Notes: generated by a model from the sequence alone, not told the origin. Shown: positions 42,193 through 51,248, counted from the stretch's first letter. The stretch: DNA of 64,000 nucleotides from Altererythrobacter rubellus (GCF_030284385.1 NZ_CP127221.1:682001-746000), one strand, 5' to 3'. A program made the numbers and translations.

Positions 42193-42321
42193 TCAAAAGA
42201 GGTCGCCAAGCGCCTTTCTAACATTGCCTAGTGGATTGTCGCGAAATTTGCGTTCTTCGCGGCCCATATAGGCAAAGACGCCGTCGAACGCCTCATCGGT
42301 CACGCTGGCTTGAGTCAACGC
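42193..42321 (-). pseudogene. C-terminal fragment of a DUF4197 protein
   Basis: On the minus strand, directly after the M14 stop, a frame reads ALTQASVTDEAFDGVFAYMG, then REERKFRDNPLGNVRKALGD and LF before the stop at 42193-42195. It resembles the conserved end of DUF4197 proteins (pattern VT..ALDG.F..I..EE..IR.NP). Only about 42 codons remain and there is no start, so this is a relic of a gene once lying here. Confidence 0.6.
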
Positions 42322-43458
42322 TCAGCCTTTGCGGTCCAACCACTCTAGAAGCGCGGCCATGCATTCACGTCCCAGAAGTTTGCAGCGTTCGGGGCTCCAG
42401 CCTTGTTCGGGTTCAGGCGCGTCAGCCAGATCCTTGTATGGCATTTCCAGCGTCATCGCGGTGGCTTTGAACCGGTGCGCGACTTGTGTTGTGCACATCG
42501 ACAAATTGGCTTTGCCGGGTGCAGCCTTGGGATAGCCCAACTTGGTCTGGAAATCGGGCGTGCGCCGATCGAGGATCGCTTGATAGCTGTTGTATCCCTC
42601 CAGATGATCCTCGGTCAGATTGGGAATGCCTTCGTAACCAGCCAGGAAGACCGCGGGAATGGCTTCATCGCCATGCACATCGATCGCGAAATCGACACCG
42701 GTTTCGTCCATATGATTGCGGATTGCGAGGACTTCAGGCGAGCTTTGCGCAGTCGGCTCGTGCCATTCGCGGTTGAGATTTACGCCCAGCGCGTTTGTGC
42801 GCAAATGACCGCGGCGTGATCCGTCGGGATTGCAATTCGGTACAATATGGAAGCGGCAGCGTTTTCGTAGTGCAAGCGCCACCGGATCGGTCGGATCGGT
42901 CAGACATTCCAGCGCCCCTTCCATCCACCATTCGGCTTGCGTTTCGCCGGGATGCTGGCGCGCGGTCAACCAAACTTCGGCTTGCCCTTCACCCATCGTC
43001 AGGCAATCAATTGGCTGGCCATCAAGTGTCGCACCCAGACGGAGGTATTCTACGCCTTCGCACGCAGCTGCTTCCGCTACCAGATCATGGTGCCGCTCCA
43101 TCGAGTAGGGCGCGAAATAGGCAAACCACGCTAGATTGCTGGCAGGTGTATAGCTGATTGTTAGCGTGCCGTTGTCTTCGTCCTTGTCGAAATTGCTCGA
43201 GGCCCGCGCCCAATATTCGCGGTCTTCCGATACACATGCGTCGTAATCCGGCCAGCCACCGGTGTAGGCAGAATTGTTGAGATTGGTGATCTTGAGCGTC
43301 AGAGCTTCACCTGCTGCGCCTGCTATGCGGAAGTGAAACCACTGTGCGAATTCACTCATATTATCCGGCCGGATCGCAAGCTTCGCGCATGCGCCATCAA
43401 TCGAAAGGACTTCTATATTCCCGCTGTCGAATGCGGCGTCGATAGATATGTTGGTCAC
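42322..43458 (-). CDS. M14-type zinc carboxypeptidase (cytosolic carboxypeptidase-like)
   Basis: A 378-residue protein. An N-terminal beta domain (about 1-120, with [22 protein letters not shown] and [13 protein letters not shown]) is typical of the CCP/Nna1 branch of M14. The catalytic domain has [16 protein letters not shown] (zinc His and Glu), [23 protein letters not shown] and VHGDEA with the third zinc ligand. It probably trims C-terminal residues from proteins in the cytoplasm. Its ATG overlaps the stop of the upstream DUF4136 gene, so the two are cotranslated. Confidence 0.88.
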   Translation of the reverse strand: MTNISIDAAFDSGNIEVLSIDGACAKLAIRPDNMSEFAQWFHFRIAGAAGEALTLKITNLNNSAYTGGWPDYDACVSEDREYWARASSNFDKDEDNGTLTISYTPASNLAWFAYFAPYSMERHHDLVAEAAACEGVEYLRLGATLDGQPIDCLTMGEGQAEVWLTARQHPGETQAEWWMEGALECLTDPTDPVALALRKRCRFHIVPNCNPDGSRRGHLRTNALGVNLNREWHEPTAQSSPEVLAIRNHMDETGVDFAIDVHGDEAIPAVFLAGYEGIPNLTEDHLEGYNSYQAILDRRTPDFQTKLGYPKAAPGKANLSMCTTQVAHRFKATAMTLEMPYKDLADAPEPEQGWSPERCKLLGRECMAALLEWLDRKG

Positions 43459-44075
43459 TCAGAAGCCTTTACTTTTACGGTTTCACCATTGTTGCCGGGG
43501 AATTCGCTGAAGAGCGCTTCAGCGAGGACCGTCGCGCTTTGCGCGGGGCTGACGAATTCAGACTTGGGCGAGGCTGTGAATTCCGCACGGCCTTCCCAGA
43601 TGGTTTGATTGGTTTCTTTGTTACGGATCATGACGCGCATTTCGTGGCCAATGCGTTCGCGCGAACCTCCACCGCCGAGGTTGATGCCGATGCCCAGGCC
43701 AACGCCCGAACCATAGGATCCGGTCGAGCCGCCCAAACCAACACTGACCGGACCACGCTTGCCGCCATCTTCGCCAATCCGAAAGCTGTCCGCACTGATC
43801 TGGGCAACAAACATTGCCTGATCGGCGCTTGCTTCACTGTAGCCCAGCCGAGACAGCTCTTGCGCCACGGCAGATTTGAATGGCGACAGCTCCAGCGCAT
43901 TTTCCTCTGCGCCCGGCGCACTCGCGATGAAGACCGTTCCAGTTTCCGCAGCAGGTAGCGCTGCTGCATCATGGAAGCGAGTGACCTCTGCCGGACTGGG
44001 GGCCGGGATCGACGCACACGCAGCCAATCCTGCAAGGGACAGAACGACAAAAGAATTGCGAACCATTTGAGCCAT
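43455..44075 (-). CDS. DUF4136-type lipoprotein
   Basis: A 206-residue lipoprotein: signal [12 protein letters not shown] with Cys near 20, then a DUF4136 beta domain. Landmarks are [36 protein letters not shown], a glycine-rich insert ([20 protein letters not shown]) and [20 protein letters not shown]. The family resides in the envelope without a known role. I start it at the ATG at 44075. Its stop overlaps the M14 start by 4 bases. Confidence 0.8.
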   Translation of the reverse strand: MAQMVRNSFVVLSLAGLAACASIPAPSPAEVTRFHDAAALPAAETGTVFIASAPGAEENALELSPFKSAVAQELSRLGYSEASADQAMFVAQISADSFRIGEDGGKRGPVSVGLGGSTGSYGSGVGLGIGINLGGGGSRERIGHEMRVMIRNKETNQTIWEGRAEFTASPKSEFVSPAQSATVLAEALFSEFPGNNGETVKVKASE

Positions 44076-44211
44076 AATGCTCTCCTTTGTTGCAGCTTGT
44101 AGCCGCCTCGCTGATCTCATGCCAGCCTTGGGTGTTGCGCCTAGCGTGCGAATCTGAGCGAGGTGTTAATTTGCTGGTGCTTCCGGTGATGGAGTTGCTA
44201 ACGGCTATGGA

Positions 44212-45219
44212 ATGACAGTCCCACGCAAAGTCCCCGTATTAGTGACCGGCGGTGCCGGATACATTGGCAGCCATGCTGTGCTCGCTTTGCTCGATGCCGG
44301 CTGGAACGTGGCCGTCCTTGATGATCTGTCAACCGGATTTCGCTTCGCAATCCCGGGCGGTGTGCCGCTGTACGAAGGCGATATAGCAGACGCCGAATTG
44401 CTCGCACACATTGTCGCAGAGCAAGGTTCCAAGGCGATCATGCATTTTGCTGGTTCGATCATCGTTCCTGAATCAGTCGCAAACCCGCTTAAATATTACG
44501 ACAACAACACTGCGAAGAGCCGCACTCTGATCGAGAATGCGTTGCAGCAGGGGGTTGACCATATCCTGTTTAGTTCGACCGCGACCGTCTATGGCGAGCC
44601 CGAGGTCAAACCGCTGACAGAGGATGACCCGCTAATGCCGGTCAATCCATATGGCATGAGTAAATTGATGACTGAGCGCATCCTCAACGATGTCAGCAAG
44701 GCCCATCCGATAAACCATTGCGTTTTACGCTATTTTAATGTTTGCGGAGCCGATCCGCAGGGGCGCAGTGGCCAGTCAACCGAAGGCGCCACCCACTTGA
44801 TTAAAGTTGCGGTCGAAGCAGTGCTGGGCAAGCGCGACCATGTGGCTGTTTTTGGCGATGACTATCCGACCCCGGATGGAACCGGCTTGAGGGATTACAT
44901 CCACGTCAGCGATCTGGCGTCGGCACATGTCCTGGCTTTGGAGGCATTGATTGCAGAACCTGACCGCTCTTTGACTATGAATGTCGGATACGGTCGCGGC
45001 TTTTCAGTCCTCGAAGTTCTTGATGCTGTCGACCGGGTTGCACAGACCAAAATCGAACGCCGGCAATTGCCGCGCCGGGTAGGAGATGTCCCTGCGCTCG
45101 TTTCCGACCCCGCGCGCGTACGAGCGACCATTCCCTGGACGCCCAAGTATGACAATCTGGATACTATCATCGAACATGCTTTGGCGTGGGAACGAAAGCT
45201 TTCGCAATTGGGGGGTTAA
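44212..45219 (+). CDS. galE: UDP-glucose 4-epimerase
   Basis: A 335-residue extended SDR that interconverts UDP-glucose and UDP-galactose for envelope polysaccharide. It has VTGGAGYIGSH at about 10-20, the catalytic SSTATVYG and YGMSK (Tyr/Lys) pair near 120-150, FNVCGADP, and DYIHVSDLASAH. Length matches GalE. The next gene on the strand, rpmJ, lies 94 bases downstream and is probably transcribed separately. No other sugar genes are nearby. Confidence 0.93.
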   Translation: MTVPRKVPVLVTGGAGYIGSHAVLALLDAGWNVAVLDDLSTGFRFAIPGGVPLYEGDIADAELLAHIVAEQGSKAIMHFAGSIIVPESVANPLKYYDNNTAKSRTLIENALQQGVDHILFSSTATVYGEPEVKPLTEDDPLMPVNPYGMSKLMTERILNDVSKAHPINHCVLRYFNVCGADPQGRSGQSTEGATHLIKVAVEAVLGKRDHVAVFGDDYPTPDGTGLRDYIHVSDLASAHVLALEALIAEPDRSLTMNVGYGRGFSVLEVLDAVDRVAQTKIERRQLPRRVGDVPALVSDPARVRATIPWTPKYDNLDTIIEHALAWERKLSQLGG

Positions 45220-45313
45220 GCTTGACCCGAATCTGTTCGCACGCTAACGGGCGCCCAACGAACAGGCCGCGTCGGGGGCATCTCCGGCGCGTTTACTTTT
45301 GGAATTTTGAACC

Positions 45314-45439
45314 ATGAAGATCCGTAACAGCCTCAAGTCGCTGAAAAGCCGTCACCGCGATTGCCGTGTTATTCGCCGCCGCGGACGGACTTATGTCATC
45401 AACAAGACCAATCGTCGCTTCAAGGCTCGTCAGGGCTAG
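45314..45439 (+). CDS. rpmJ: 50S ribosomal protein L36 (longer type)
   Basis: A 41-residue basic protein starting [16 protein letters not shown] and ending [10 protein letters not shown], the non-zinc-binding L36 form usual in alphaproteobacteria (family CxxC ligands are not kept). It completes the large ribosomal subunit. It stands alone with a terminator-like hairpin 47 bases after its stop. Confidence 0.95.
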   Translation: MKIRNSLKSLKSRHRDCRVIRRRGRTYVINKTNRRFKARQG

Positions 45440-45485
45440 TTTGCGATAGCTGGCCGGTTGCCTAACGGTGATCGAGCAACATCAT

Positions 45486-45523
45486 CGGCCCGCCTCCAAA
45501 CCGGAGTGCGGGCCGTTGCTGTT
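45486..45523 (+). terminator. Probable terminator of rpmJ
   Basis: CGGCCCGC-CTCC and GGAG-T-GCGGGCCG form a 12-base stem with one bulge around AAACC at 45486-45515, followed by a T-containing but interrupted run (TTGCTGTTT). It separates rpmJ from the HAD gene. Confidence 0.65.
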
Positions 45524-45537
45524 TGGGGAGCAATGAA

Positions 45538-46149
45538 TTGAGAAAACAGGTGGAAGCGGTCGTCTTCGATGTAGGTCGGGTGATTGTGCAATGGGATCTG
45601 CGGCACCTGTTCGGGCAGTTGATTAACGATCAGCAAGAGCTGGACTGGTTCTGCGAGAATGTTGTGACCGAAGATTGGCACTTCGAGCATGACGCAGGGC
45701 GTCCGTTGGCAGAGATGGTGCCAGAGCGTAAGGCGCAATTTCCCCACCATGCCCATTTGATCGATGCCTATGCCAACCGGTTTCTCGACACGATTCCGGG
45801 ACCTGTGCCTGGGACGGCAGATTTGATTCGGCGGTTGGCAGCGCGCGATGTGCCGCTATTCGCGATCACCAATTTCGGCGCAGAGTTTTGGCAGCAATTC
45901 CGCCCGACTGAGCCGGTGCTTGATCATTTCCGCGACATCGTTGTGTCCGGCGAAGAGAGGTTGGTGAAACCTGATGCAGCGATCTTCCATTTGGCCGAGC
46001 AACGCTTTGGGACAGATGCAGGCGCAATGCTGTTCATTGATGACAATCCCGCCAATATCGCGTCAGCGAATGCGCTTGGCTGGCAAACGCATCATTTTGC
46101 TGATGCAGCCCTGCTTGAGGAAGATTTGGCTAGCCGCGGGCTGATCTAG
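45538..46149 (+). CDS. HAD-IA family hydrolase (phosphatase-like)
   Basis: A 203-residue haloacid dehalogenase-fold hydrolase. Motif I is AVVFDVGRVIVQWDL (nucleophile Asp; the usual second Asp is replaced by Arg-Val context DVGRV, as in YihX-like members), motif II FAITNFG, motif III KPDAAIFHLAEQ and motif IV MLFIDDNPANI. It resembles YihX/epoxide-hydrolase-domain phosphatases. I choose TTG at 45538 because GGGGAG lies 7 bases upstream; a TTG at 45523 is in frame. Confidence 0.85.
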   Translation: MRKQVEAVVFDVGRVIVQWDLRHLFGQLINDQQELDWFCENVVTEDWHFEHDAGRPLAEMVPERKAQFPHHAHLIDAYANRFLDTIPGPVPGTADLIRRLAARDVPLFAITNFGAEFWQQFRPTEPVLDHFRDIVVSGEERLVKPDAAIFHLAEQRFGTDAGAMLFIDDNPANIASANALGWQTHHFADAALLEEDLASRGLI

Positions 46150-46160
46150 CAGGCAAAAAG

Positions 46161-46192
46161 AAACCCCCGGCCTTGGGGGAGGCCGGGGGTTT
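46161..46192. terminator. Bidirectional terminator
   Basis: AAACCCCCGGCC and GGCCGGGGGTTT form a perfect 12-base stem around TTGGGGGA. A-rich and T-rich flanks on each side suit both the HAD gene and the convergent CC_3452-type gene. Confidence 0.8.
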
Positions 46193-46240
46193 GGAGAATG
46201 CCGGTTCTTGGAGAGGGTCCGGCAGGGGATGGGGGGCTGC

Positions 46241-46585
46241 TTATTCGCCGTTGCAGCGAGCCAGCTTGTCTTCGGCCAGGGTCTCGCCCTTGGCGGTAAA
46301 GCTCACTACTTCGCCGAACTCGCGCTGCAAGCCACGGCAAATCCGCAGCGGGCTTGAATTGCCTTTGGCAGCGCGGCACGTGGTGCCCTCGCAGAACCAG
46401 GCAACGCCACCAGCCACAGTGCGGCTTTCACTGGCCGGGGCAGCCAGTTCAGCTACATAATATGGGCCGTCATTGGCCGCCAAGGCCGGAGCCGGTGAAG
46501 TGAGCGCGCCAAATGTTACGCCTGTATAGGCCAGAGCAAGGGCGAGAATACCGAGACGATTTGAACGATTGAGAGAGAGGGTCAT
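46241..46585 (-). CDS. CC_3452-family secreted protein
   Basis: A 114-residue protein with a signal peptide (LGILALALAYTGVTFG ... APALA, cleavage near residue 36). The mature part reads YYVAELAAPASESRTVAGGV, then WFCEGTTCRAAKGNSSPLRI, CRGLQREFG and LARCNGE, with four cysteines. This is the pattern of the small CC_3452 family found in Caulobacter and sphingomonads. Function unknown, likely periplasmic. It faces a bidirectional terminator and diverges from the HxlR regulator. Confidence 0.82.
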   Translation of the reverse strand: MTLSLNRSNRLGILALALAYTGVTFGALTSPAPALAANDGPYYVAELAAPASESRTVAGGVAWFCEGTTCRAAKGNSSPLRICRGLQREFGEVVSFTAKGETLAEDKLARCNGE

Positions 46586-46640
46586 CGTCGCTTCCTTTAT
46601 TTGTGTTCAATTTTCTGCGATCAGGTTTCGAATCAAAACC

Positions 46641-46684
46641 AGTAGCGAATCACTACTTATGTTATTAGGTTTCAGGTTGCAACT
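46641..46684. promoter_or_regulatory. Possible operator elements upstream of the HxlR gene
   Basis: AGTAG-CGAATCA-CTACT (46641-46657) is a 5-base inverted repeat and GTTGCAAC (46677-46684) is an 8-base palindrome. Both lie in the AT-rich gap between the divergent CC_3452-type and HxlR genes. Either could be an HxlR site; the assignment is speculative. Confidence 0.3.
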
Positions 46685-46752
46685 AAAAACTTATATCTTT
46701 TTGCGGCATCGGCAAAACCGCGCTAGATAGGTTTCGGGAAGAGGACTGATCT

Positions 46753-47304
46753 ATGGGCGAATTGAGAGAACCACTAAGCGAGCTGCTGAAATGTGGTCTG
46801 TCACAAGCGCTTGAAGTAATGGGGGAACGTTGGTCCTTCATGATCCTGCGTGCGAGCTTTAACGGCCTTCATCATTTCGAAGAATTCCTGAGCGAGCTTG
46901 GGATCGCCCGCAACATTCTTTCGAGCCGACTCGCCAAGCTGGTTGAACACGGGATTCTGAAGCGCGAACCTTGCGCGGATGATCGCCGCAAGATCGAATA
47001 TCGTCTGACAGAAAAAGGTTTCGACTTGCTGCCGGCAATGCTTGCCCTGCGACAATGGGGCCAGAAATACGGCGCCGAGTTTGAAGAGAACCCGGTTCTG
47101 GTCGATGAACGGGACCGGTTGCCTATAGGCCCGGTTTCGATTCTGGCGCATGATGGGCGTACCTTAACGTATGAGGACTTATGGTTCACAGTGCGGCAGA
47201 ATGTCGGCAAGCGTCCGGACCATCCAGACTTCATTGCGCTGGAGCGTATGACCTCTGGCTCTGTGACTAATTTGCAAGAGACCCGTAAGCGCGCGGCCAG
47301 CTAG
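46753..47304 (+). CDS. HxlR family winged-helix regulator
   Basis: A 183-residue regulator. The HxlR domain spans about 10-105: LSQALEVMGERWSFMILRAS, then FEEFLSELGIARNILSSRLA and YRLTEKGFDLLPAMLALRQW. A C-terminal extension of about 75 residues (GPVSILAHDGRTLTYEDLWF) is more than the minimal HxlR and may bind a ligand or partner. GGAAGAGGA precedes the ATG. The target is unknown. Its stop lies 13 bases from the broken end of a yifB relic, marking a rearrangement point. Confidence 0.88.
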   Translation: MGELREPLSELLKCGLSQALEVMGERWSFMILRASFNGLHHFEEFLSELGIARNILSSRLAKLVEHGILKREPCADDRRKIEYRLTEKGFDLLPAMLALRQWGQKYGAEFEENPVLVDERDRLPIGPVSILAHDGRTLTYEDLWFTVRQNVGKRPDHPDFIALERMTSGSVTNLQETRKRAAS

Positions 47305-47316
47305 TCGCACTATCAC

Positions 47317-47769
47317 CACTGCGCTGACCCAACGGGCTTCGGATCCTTGGGAGGCAGGACAAATAAGGCCGGTTTCTGCCTCGCTTGCGTGCAACGCGGC
47401 GAACAGCACACCGGGTGAGGCCACCACGCGCCCATCCAATGCCAACTCGCCGACGGCAATCCAGTCCACCAATTGCTCTGCATCGGTCACGCCCATCGCC
47501 GCGAGTAACGCAAGCGCAATGGGCAAATCATAATGTGATCCGTCCTTGGGAAGGTCTGCGGGCGAGAGATTTATGGTGATTCGCTTTGGCGGCAGCGCAA
47601 GCCCCATGGGGGAAAGCGCGGACTAAACCCTTTCGCGGCTTTCGCTCACTGCCTTGTCCGGCAGGCCCATAATCATGAAGCGGGGGAGGCCGGGCGTAAC
47701 TTGAGATTGCACTTCTACATTACGTGCTTCGAGGCCCAAATAGGCAACGGTATTTACAAGAGCGAACAA
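47317..47769 (-). pseudogene. Broken N-terminal part of YifB/ComM Mg-chelatase-like ATPase
   Basis: On the minus strand, from a TTG at 47769, the frame reads FALVNTVAYLGLEARNVEVQ and SQVTPGLPRFMIMGLPDKAV, then hits TAG (47623-47625) where the family continues RxRVxAAL. After the stop it resumes in the same frame: MGLALPPKRITINLSPADLP, GSHYDLPIALALLAAMGV and GELALDGRV up to GLICPASQGSEARWVSAV, where homology ends at about 47317. Only about 150 of some 500 codons remain, so the gene is dead both by nonsense and by truncation. The HxlR gene starts at the break. Confidence 0.88.
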
Positions 47770-47991
47770 TTACATGCCCCCAATACTTTAATTCGATTAA
47801 GTAATGGATGGATTTTATATTGTTGTCGAGGGTTGTGGGCCGGACGCGCGATGCATACCGCTATGCAGCATATATCTTGACTCATCGCAGACCATCGCCT
47901 AACCGCGCGCCATGTTTCCGGTCGCCCCGATCAGGCGGCCCTTTTTATTGGTGCTCGGAACGGGCAGCAGATTTTTGAATTCGAGGACGAT
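47770..47991. other. Promoter and leader region of the rpmH cluster
   Basis: An AT-rich part (about 47,780-47,830) suits a promoter, followed by a hairpin with T-run at 47,920-47,946 and a GAGGA ribosome binding site just before 47,992. In many bacteria rpmH lies close to the replication origin, but I see no clear cluster of DnaA boxes here. Confidence 0.4.
47920..47946 (+). terminator. Hairpin with T-run in the rpmH leader (terminator or attenuator)
   Basis: GGTCGCC (47920-47926) pairs with GGCGGCC (47934-47940), including one G-T pair, around CCGATCA, then CTTTTT. It points along the plus strand 46 bases before rpmH. No plus-strand gene ends nearby (the HxlR stop is over 600 bases back), so attenuation of the rpmH operon is the simplest reading. 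Confidence 0.5.
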
Positions 47992-48126
47992 ATGAAGCGG
48001 ACTTTTCAGCCCAGCAATCTCGTACGTGCCCGCCGTCACGGCTTCTTCGCACGTAAAGCAACCACCGGTGGCCGCAAGGTCCTGCGCGCGCGTCGCAAGC
48101 GTGGTCGCAAGAACCTTTGTGCGTAA
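47992..48126 (+). CDS. rpmH: 50S ribosomal protein L34
   Basis: A 44-residue, very basic ribosomal protein: [20 protein letters not shown] then [20 protein letters not shown] and a short tail. It is the first gene of the rpmH-rnpA-yidD-yidC-yihA group. The rnpA frame overlaps its end by 10 bases if the TTG at 48117 is used. Confidence 0.97.
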   Translation: MKRTFQPSNLVRARRHGFFARKATTGGRKVLRARRKRGRKNLCA

Positions 48127-48530
48127 GCGCATCGACTGACACTCAGAAAATCGCGGTGATGCGTCGCCGCGCCGATTTTCTTTCTGCGAACCGGGGCCTG
48201 CGCGTAGCACGCCCCGGTTTCGTGCTTTTGGCTCAGCCCAATGGCGGCAAGGGCAAGCGTTACGGCATTACAGTCACAAAGAAGGTCGGCAATGCCGTGG
48301 TACGCAACCGGATCAAGCGGCGCTTTCGCGAATTGCTTTGGGCGGCTCTTCCCGACAAAGGCCTGCCCGATCACGACCATGTGCTGATCGCGCGCGATGG
48401 CGCGATTGAGCGGGACTTCACCCAATTGACCGAAGAGCTGAACGATGCGCTGGAACGGGCAAGGGCCGGTAAAGGCGATCCACCGCGGCGTCGCGCACGC
48501 AGGGCCAATCGCAAGGATCAGCGCAAATGA
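48117..48530 (+). CDS. rnpA: Ribonuclease P protein component
   Basis: The protein cofactor of RNase P, which matures tRNA 5' ends. The 137-residue frame from the TTG at 48117 contains [20 protein letters not shown], the RNP signature [13 protein letters not shown] at about 74-86 and a basic tail ([14 protein letters not shown]). The ATG at 48159 (MRRRADF) is an equally likely start and gives about 123 residues. The stop overlaps the yidD start (ATGA). Confidence 0.93.
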   Translation: MCVSASTDTQKIAVMRRRADFLSANRGLRVARPGFVLLAQPNGGKGKRYGITVTKKVGNAVVRNRIKRRFRELLWAALPDKGLPDHDHVLIARDGAIERDFTQLTEELNDALERARAGKGDPPRRRARRANRKDQRK

Positions 48531-48736
48531 AGCATGTTTTCATATTTATCGCACGGGCCTGGCAATGGGGCCCAAGCTGGATATTGCCGCCGACTTGCCG
48601 CTACGCTCCATCATGCAGCGAGTACACTATTCAAGCGCTTAGCAAATATGGTGCGATCAAGGGTGGATGGTTGGCAACAAAGCGGCTAATGCGCTGCCAT
48701 CCTTGGGGCGGGCATGGGTATGATCCAGTACCCTAG
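48527..48736 (+). CDS. yidD: Membrane protein insertion efficiency factor YidD
   Basis: A 69-residue amphipathic protein that assists YidC. It has [20 protein letters not shown] and [20 protein letters not shown], with the conserved cysteines and the C-terminal [14 protein letters not shown], the diagnostic end of this family. It sits between rnpA and yidC, with an ATGA overlap to rnpA. Confidence 0.96.
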   Translation: MKHVFIFIARAWQWGPSWILPPTCRYAPSCSEYTIQALSKYGAIKGGWLATKRLMRCHPWGGHGYDPVP

Positions 48737-48797
48737 AACGCGCCACTGTGATACCTATATAAGACGCCATTGATTTTCAGACGCATGGACATTCATT

Positions 48798-50561
48798 TTG
48801 GACAATCAGCGTAATCTATTGCTCGCGGTAGCACTTTCCGGCCTGCTCATCCTCGGTTGGGACCTGGGCATGCGATATTTCTATCCGCAAGCCTCGCTTT
48901 CGGGACAGACCGAAGTGGTCGCGACCGGGAACGAAGCGCCAGCCACTGTTACCGCTCCGGGCAGCATTGAAACAGGCACTGCGGCGTCCGTTGCACCTGT
49001 GGATTTGGCCACCGCGCTTGCTGCGCCCGAACGTGTCCGCATTGCCGCACCGCGCGTCGAAGGATCGATCAATCTGGTCGGTGCGCGGATCGACGATATC
49101 GAGCTGAAAGATCACCGTGCGATTGTCGATGAAGACAGCGGCCCGGTTCAGCTATTCGCGCCGCAAGGCACGCCGGAACAGTATTTCGCCCAGTTCGGCT
49201 GGGTCGGGCAGGGCGTAACGCTGCCAACCGCCAACACTGTCTGGCAGGCTTCAGGAGAAGCTCTGACGGCTGATAACCCGGTCACGCTGACGCATGACAA
49301 TGGTGAAGGGCAGACTTTCACCATCACGCTGTCAATCGATGACAACTACATGATCACTGCACAGCAGGCGGTGTCCAACAACGGTGCTGGTCCGATTGTG
49401 GTTCGCCCGTTTGGTTTGATCAACCGTACTTCGGCGACCGCCAGTGCGAGCACTTTTATTGCGCATGCTGGCCCGATGGGTGGGTTTGGTGACACGATCG
49501 AATATGGTCCTGACTATGACGATCTGATCGAAGATGGCACGCACACACCTGAAGGCGGTGCGCCAGATTGGCTGGGCTTTTCCGATATCTATTGGCTCGG
49601 TGCGCTGATCCCTGGCGAGGGCGGCGATGCCACAGCCGGGTTCCGTTCGCTCGGCAACAACATCTTCCGTGCAGACCTGATTTACGCGCCGATGACGGTG
49701 CCTGCGGGTAGCAGCGTGACCAGTTCGTCAAAGCTCTTCGCAGGTGCCAAAGAAAGCGCGCTGCTCGATAGTTATCGCGACAATCTGGGGATCCAGAATT
49801 TCGGCAAAGCGGTCGATTGGGGCTGGTTCGAATGGTTCGTGAAACCGATGCTGTGGTTACTGCGTACGCTGTACGAATTCCTCGGTAACTTCGGTGTCGC
49901 GATTATCGCGTTGACGGTCATTATTCGCGGTCTCCTGTTCCCGATTGCGCAAAAACAATTCGCCAGCATGGCCGCGATGAAAGCTGTTCAGCCGAAGATG
50001 AAGGCGATCCAGGATCGCTACAAGGACGACAAGCAGAAGCAGCAGCAAGAGGTGATGAAGCTGTACAAGGATGAGGGGGTCAACCCGCTCGCCGGCTGTT
50101 TGCCGCTGCTGATCCAGATCCCGATCTTCTTCGCGCTTTACAAGGCACTGATCCTTGCGATCGAAATGCGCCACAAGCCTTTTATCTTTTGGATCGAAGA
50201 TTTGTCTGCGCCCGATCCGGCAAAGATCCTGAACCTGTTTGGCTTGTTGCCGTTTGACCCACCGGGTTTCCTTGGAATTGGCGTTCTGGCCGTGTTGCTG
50301 GGCATTACCATGTGGGCAACGTTCAAGTTGAACCCGACTGCGATGGACCCGGTTCAGCAGCAGATCTTCAACTTCATGCCGTGGATCCTGATGTTCGTGA
50401 TGGCACCTTTCGCGGCTGGACTGCTGCTATACTGGGTAACGTCCAACTTGCTCACACTCGCGCAGCAGAAATATCTCTATTCCAAGCATCCGCAATTGCG
50501 GGCGCAGGCAGAGAAGGACAAGGCCGAGCAAGAGCGAACCAAAGCGCGCGAAGGCAAATAG
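48798..50561 (+). CDS. yidC: Membrane protein insertase YidC (Oxa1)
   Basis: A 587-residue insertase for inner membrane proteins. An N-terminal span (LLLAVALSGLLILGWDLGM) is followed by the large periplasmic P1 domain (about 60-350) and five C-terminal spans from about 365, with FASMAAMKAVQPKMKAIQDR (cytoplasmic coiled coil) and ALYKALILAIEMRHKPFIFW. It starts with TTG at 48798. The tail is highly charged. It sits between yidD and the GTPase yihA. Confidence 0.96.
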   Translation: MDNQRNLLLAVALSGLLILGWDLGMRYFYPQASLSGQTEVVATGNEAPATVTAPGSIETGTAASVAPVDLATALAAPERVRIAAPRVEGSINLVGARIDDIELKDHRAIVDEDSGPVQLFAPQGTPEQYFAQFGWVGQGVTLPTANTVWQASGEALTADNPVTLTHDNGEGQTFTITLSIDDNYMITAQQAVSNNGAGPIVVRPFGLINRTSATASASTFIAHAGPMGGFGDTIEYGPDYDDLIEDGTHTPEGGAPDWLGFSDIYWLGALIPGEGGDATAGFRSLGNNIFRADLIYAPMTVPAGSSVTSSSKLFAGAKESALLDSYRDNLGIQNFGKAVDWGWFEWFVKPMLWLLRTLYEFLGNFGVAIIALTVIIRGLLFPIAQKQFASMAAMKAVQPKMKAIQDRYKDDKQKQQQEVMKLYKDEGVNPLAGCLPLLIQIPIFFALYKALILAIEMRHKPFIFWIEDLSAPDPAKILNLFGLLPFDPPGFLGIGVLAVLLGITMWATFKLNPTAMDPVQQQIFNFMPWILMFVMAPFAAGLLLYWVTSNLLTLAQQKYLYSKHPQLRAQAEKDKAEQERTKAREGK

Positions 50562-50564
50562 GCA

Positions 50565-51236
50565 GTGAGCCCGGAGGAGCAGAAAGCGCAGGAATACCGC
50601 GAACGGGCTGCGTCCAAGCTGTTTTCCGGGCGTGTGGACTTCCTGCTGTCTGCCCCCCAGCTCAAGTTCCTGCCTGAACCGACTGTGCCGGAGATCGCCT
50701 TTTGCGGGCGTTCCAATGTTGGCAAGAGCTCGCTTCTGAATGCGCTGACCGGGCGCAAGGCGATTGCGCGCGCTTCGGTGACGCCGGGCCGCACGCAAGA
50801 ACTCAATTTCTTTGAAGTTGGCGAACCCACATTGTTCCGTCTGGTTGACATGCCCGGCTATGGTTTCGCCAAGGCTCCACCCAAAGTGGTCGAGAAATGG
50901 AAGCGGCTCGTTCGCGACTATTTGCGCGGGCGCCAGGTGCTGCAACGCAATCTTGTGCTTGTCGATAGCCGCCACGGGCTGAAAGACGTCGATCGCGAGA
51001 TGATAAAGATGCTCGATGAAAGCGCCGTCGGCTATCGCATCGTCCTGACCAAGGCGGACAAGATCAAGAAGTCAGAGCTCGACAAGACGGTTGCTGCCGT
51101 GTCGGCAGAAGCGAAGAAACACATCGCGGCTTTCCCGCGAGTGCACGTGACCAGCAGTGAGAAGGGCATGGGGATTGCTGAATTACGCGCTGCAGTGATT
51201 GAGGATGCGCTGGGCGCTGATTGGGCCGACAGCTAG
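50565..51236 (+). CDS. engB: Ribosome biogenesis GTPase YihA/YsxC (EngB)
   Basis: A 223-residue GTPase needed for large-subunit assembly. G1 is GRSNVGKSS at 48-56, G3 is DMPGYGFAK near 101, and G4 is LTKADK near 163. TPGRTQELNFFEV precedes G3 as in this family. GTG start at 50565, 3 bases after the yidC stop. It closes the rpmH cluster; the next gene is convergent. Confidence 0.95.
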   Translation: MSPEEQKAQEYRERAASKLFSGRVDFLLSAPQLKFLPEPTVPEIAFCGRSNVGKSSLLNALTGRKAIARASVTPGRTQELNFFEVGEPTLFRLVDMPGYGFAKAPPKVVEKWKRLVRDYLRGRQVLQRNLVLVDSRHGLKDVDREMIKMLDESAVGYRIVLTKADKIKKSELDKTVAAVSAEAKKHIAAFPRVHVTSSEKGMGIAELRAAVIEDALGADWADS

Positions 51237-51248
51237 GTCGCAAACCGG

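Noticed and set aside
47770..47991. Chromosomal replication origin upstream of rpmH
   Set aside because: No cluster of DnaA boxes or AT-rich unwinding repeats is visible, and dnaA is absent.
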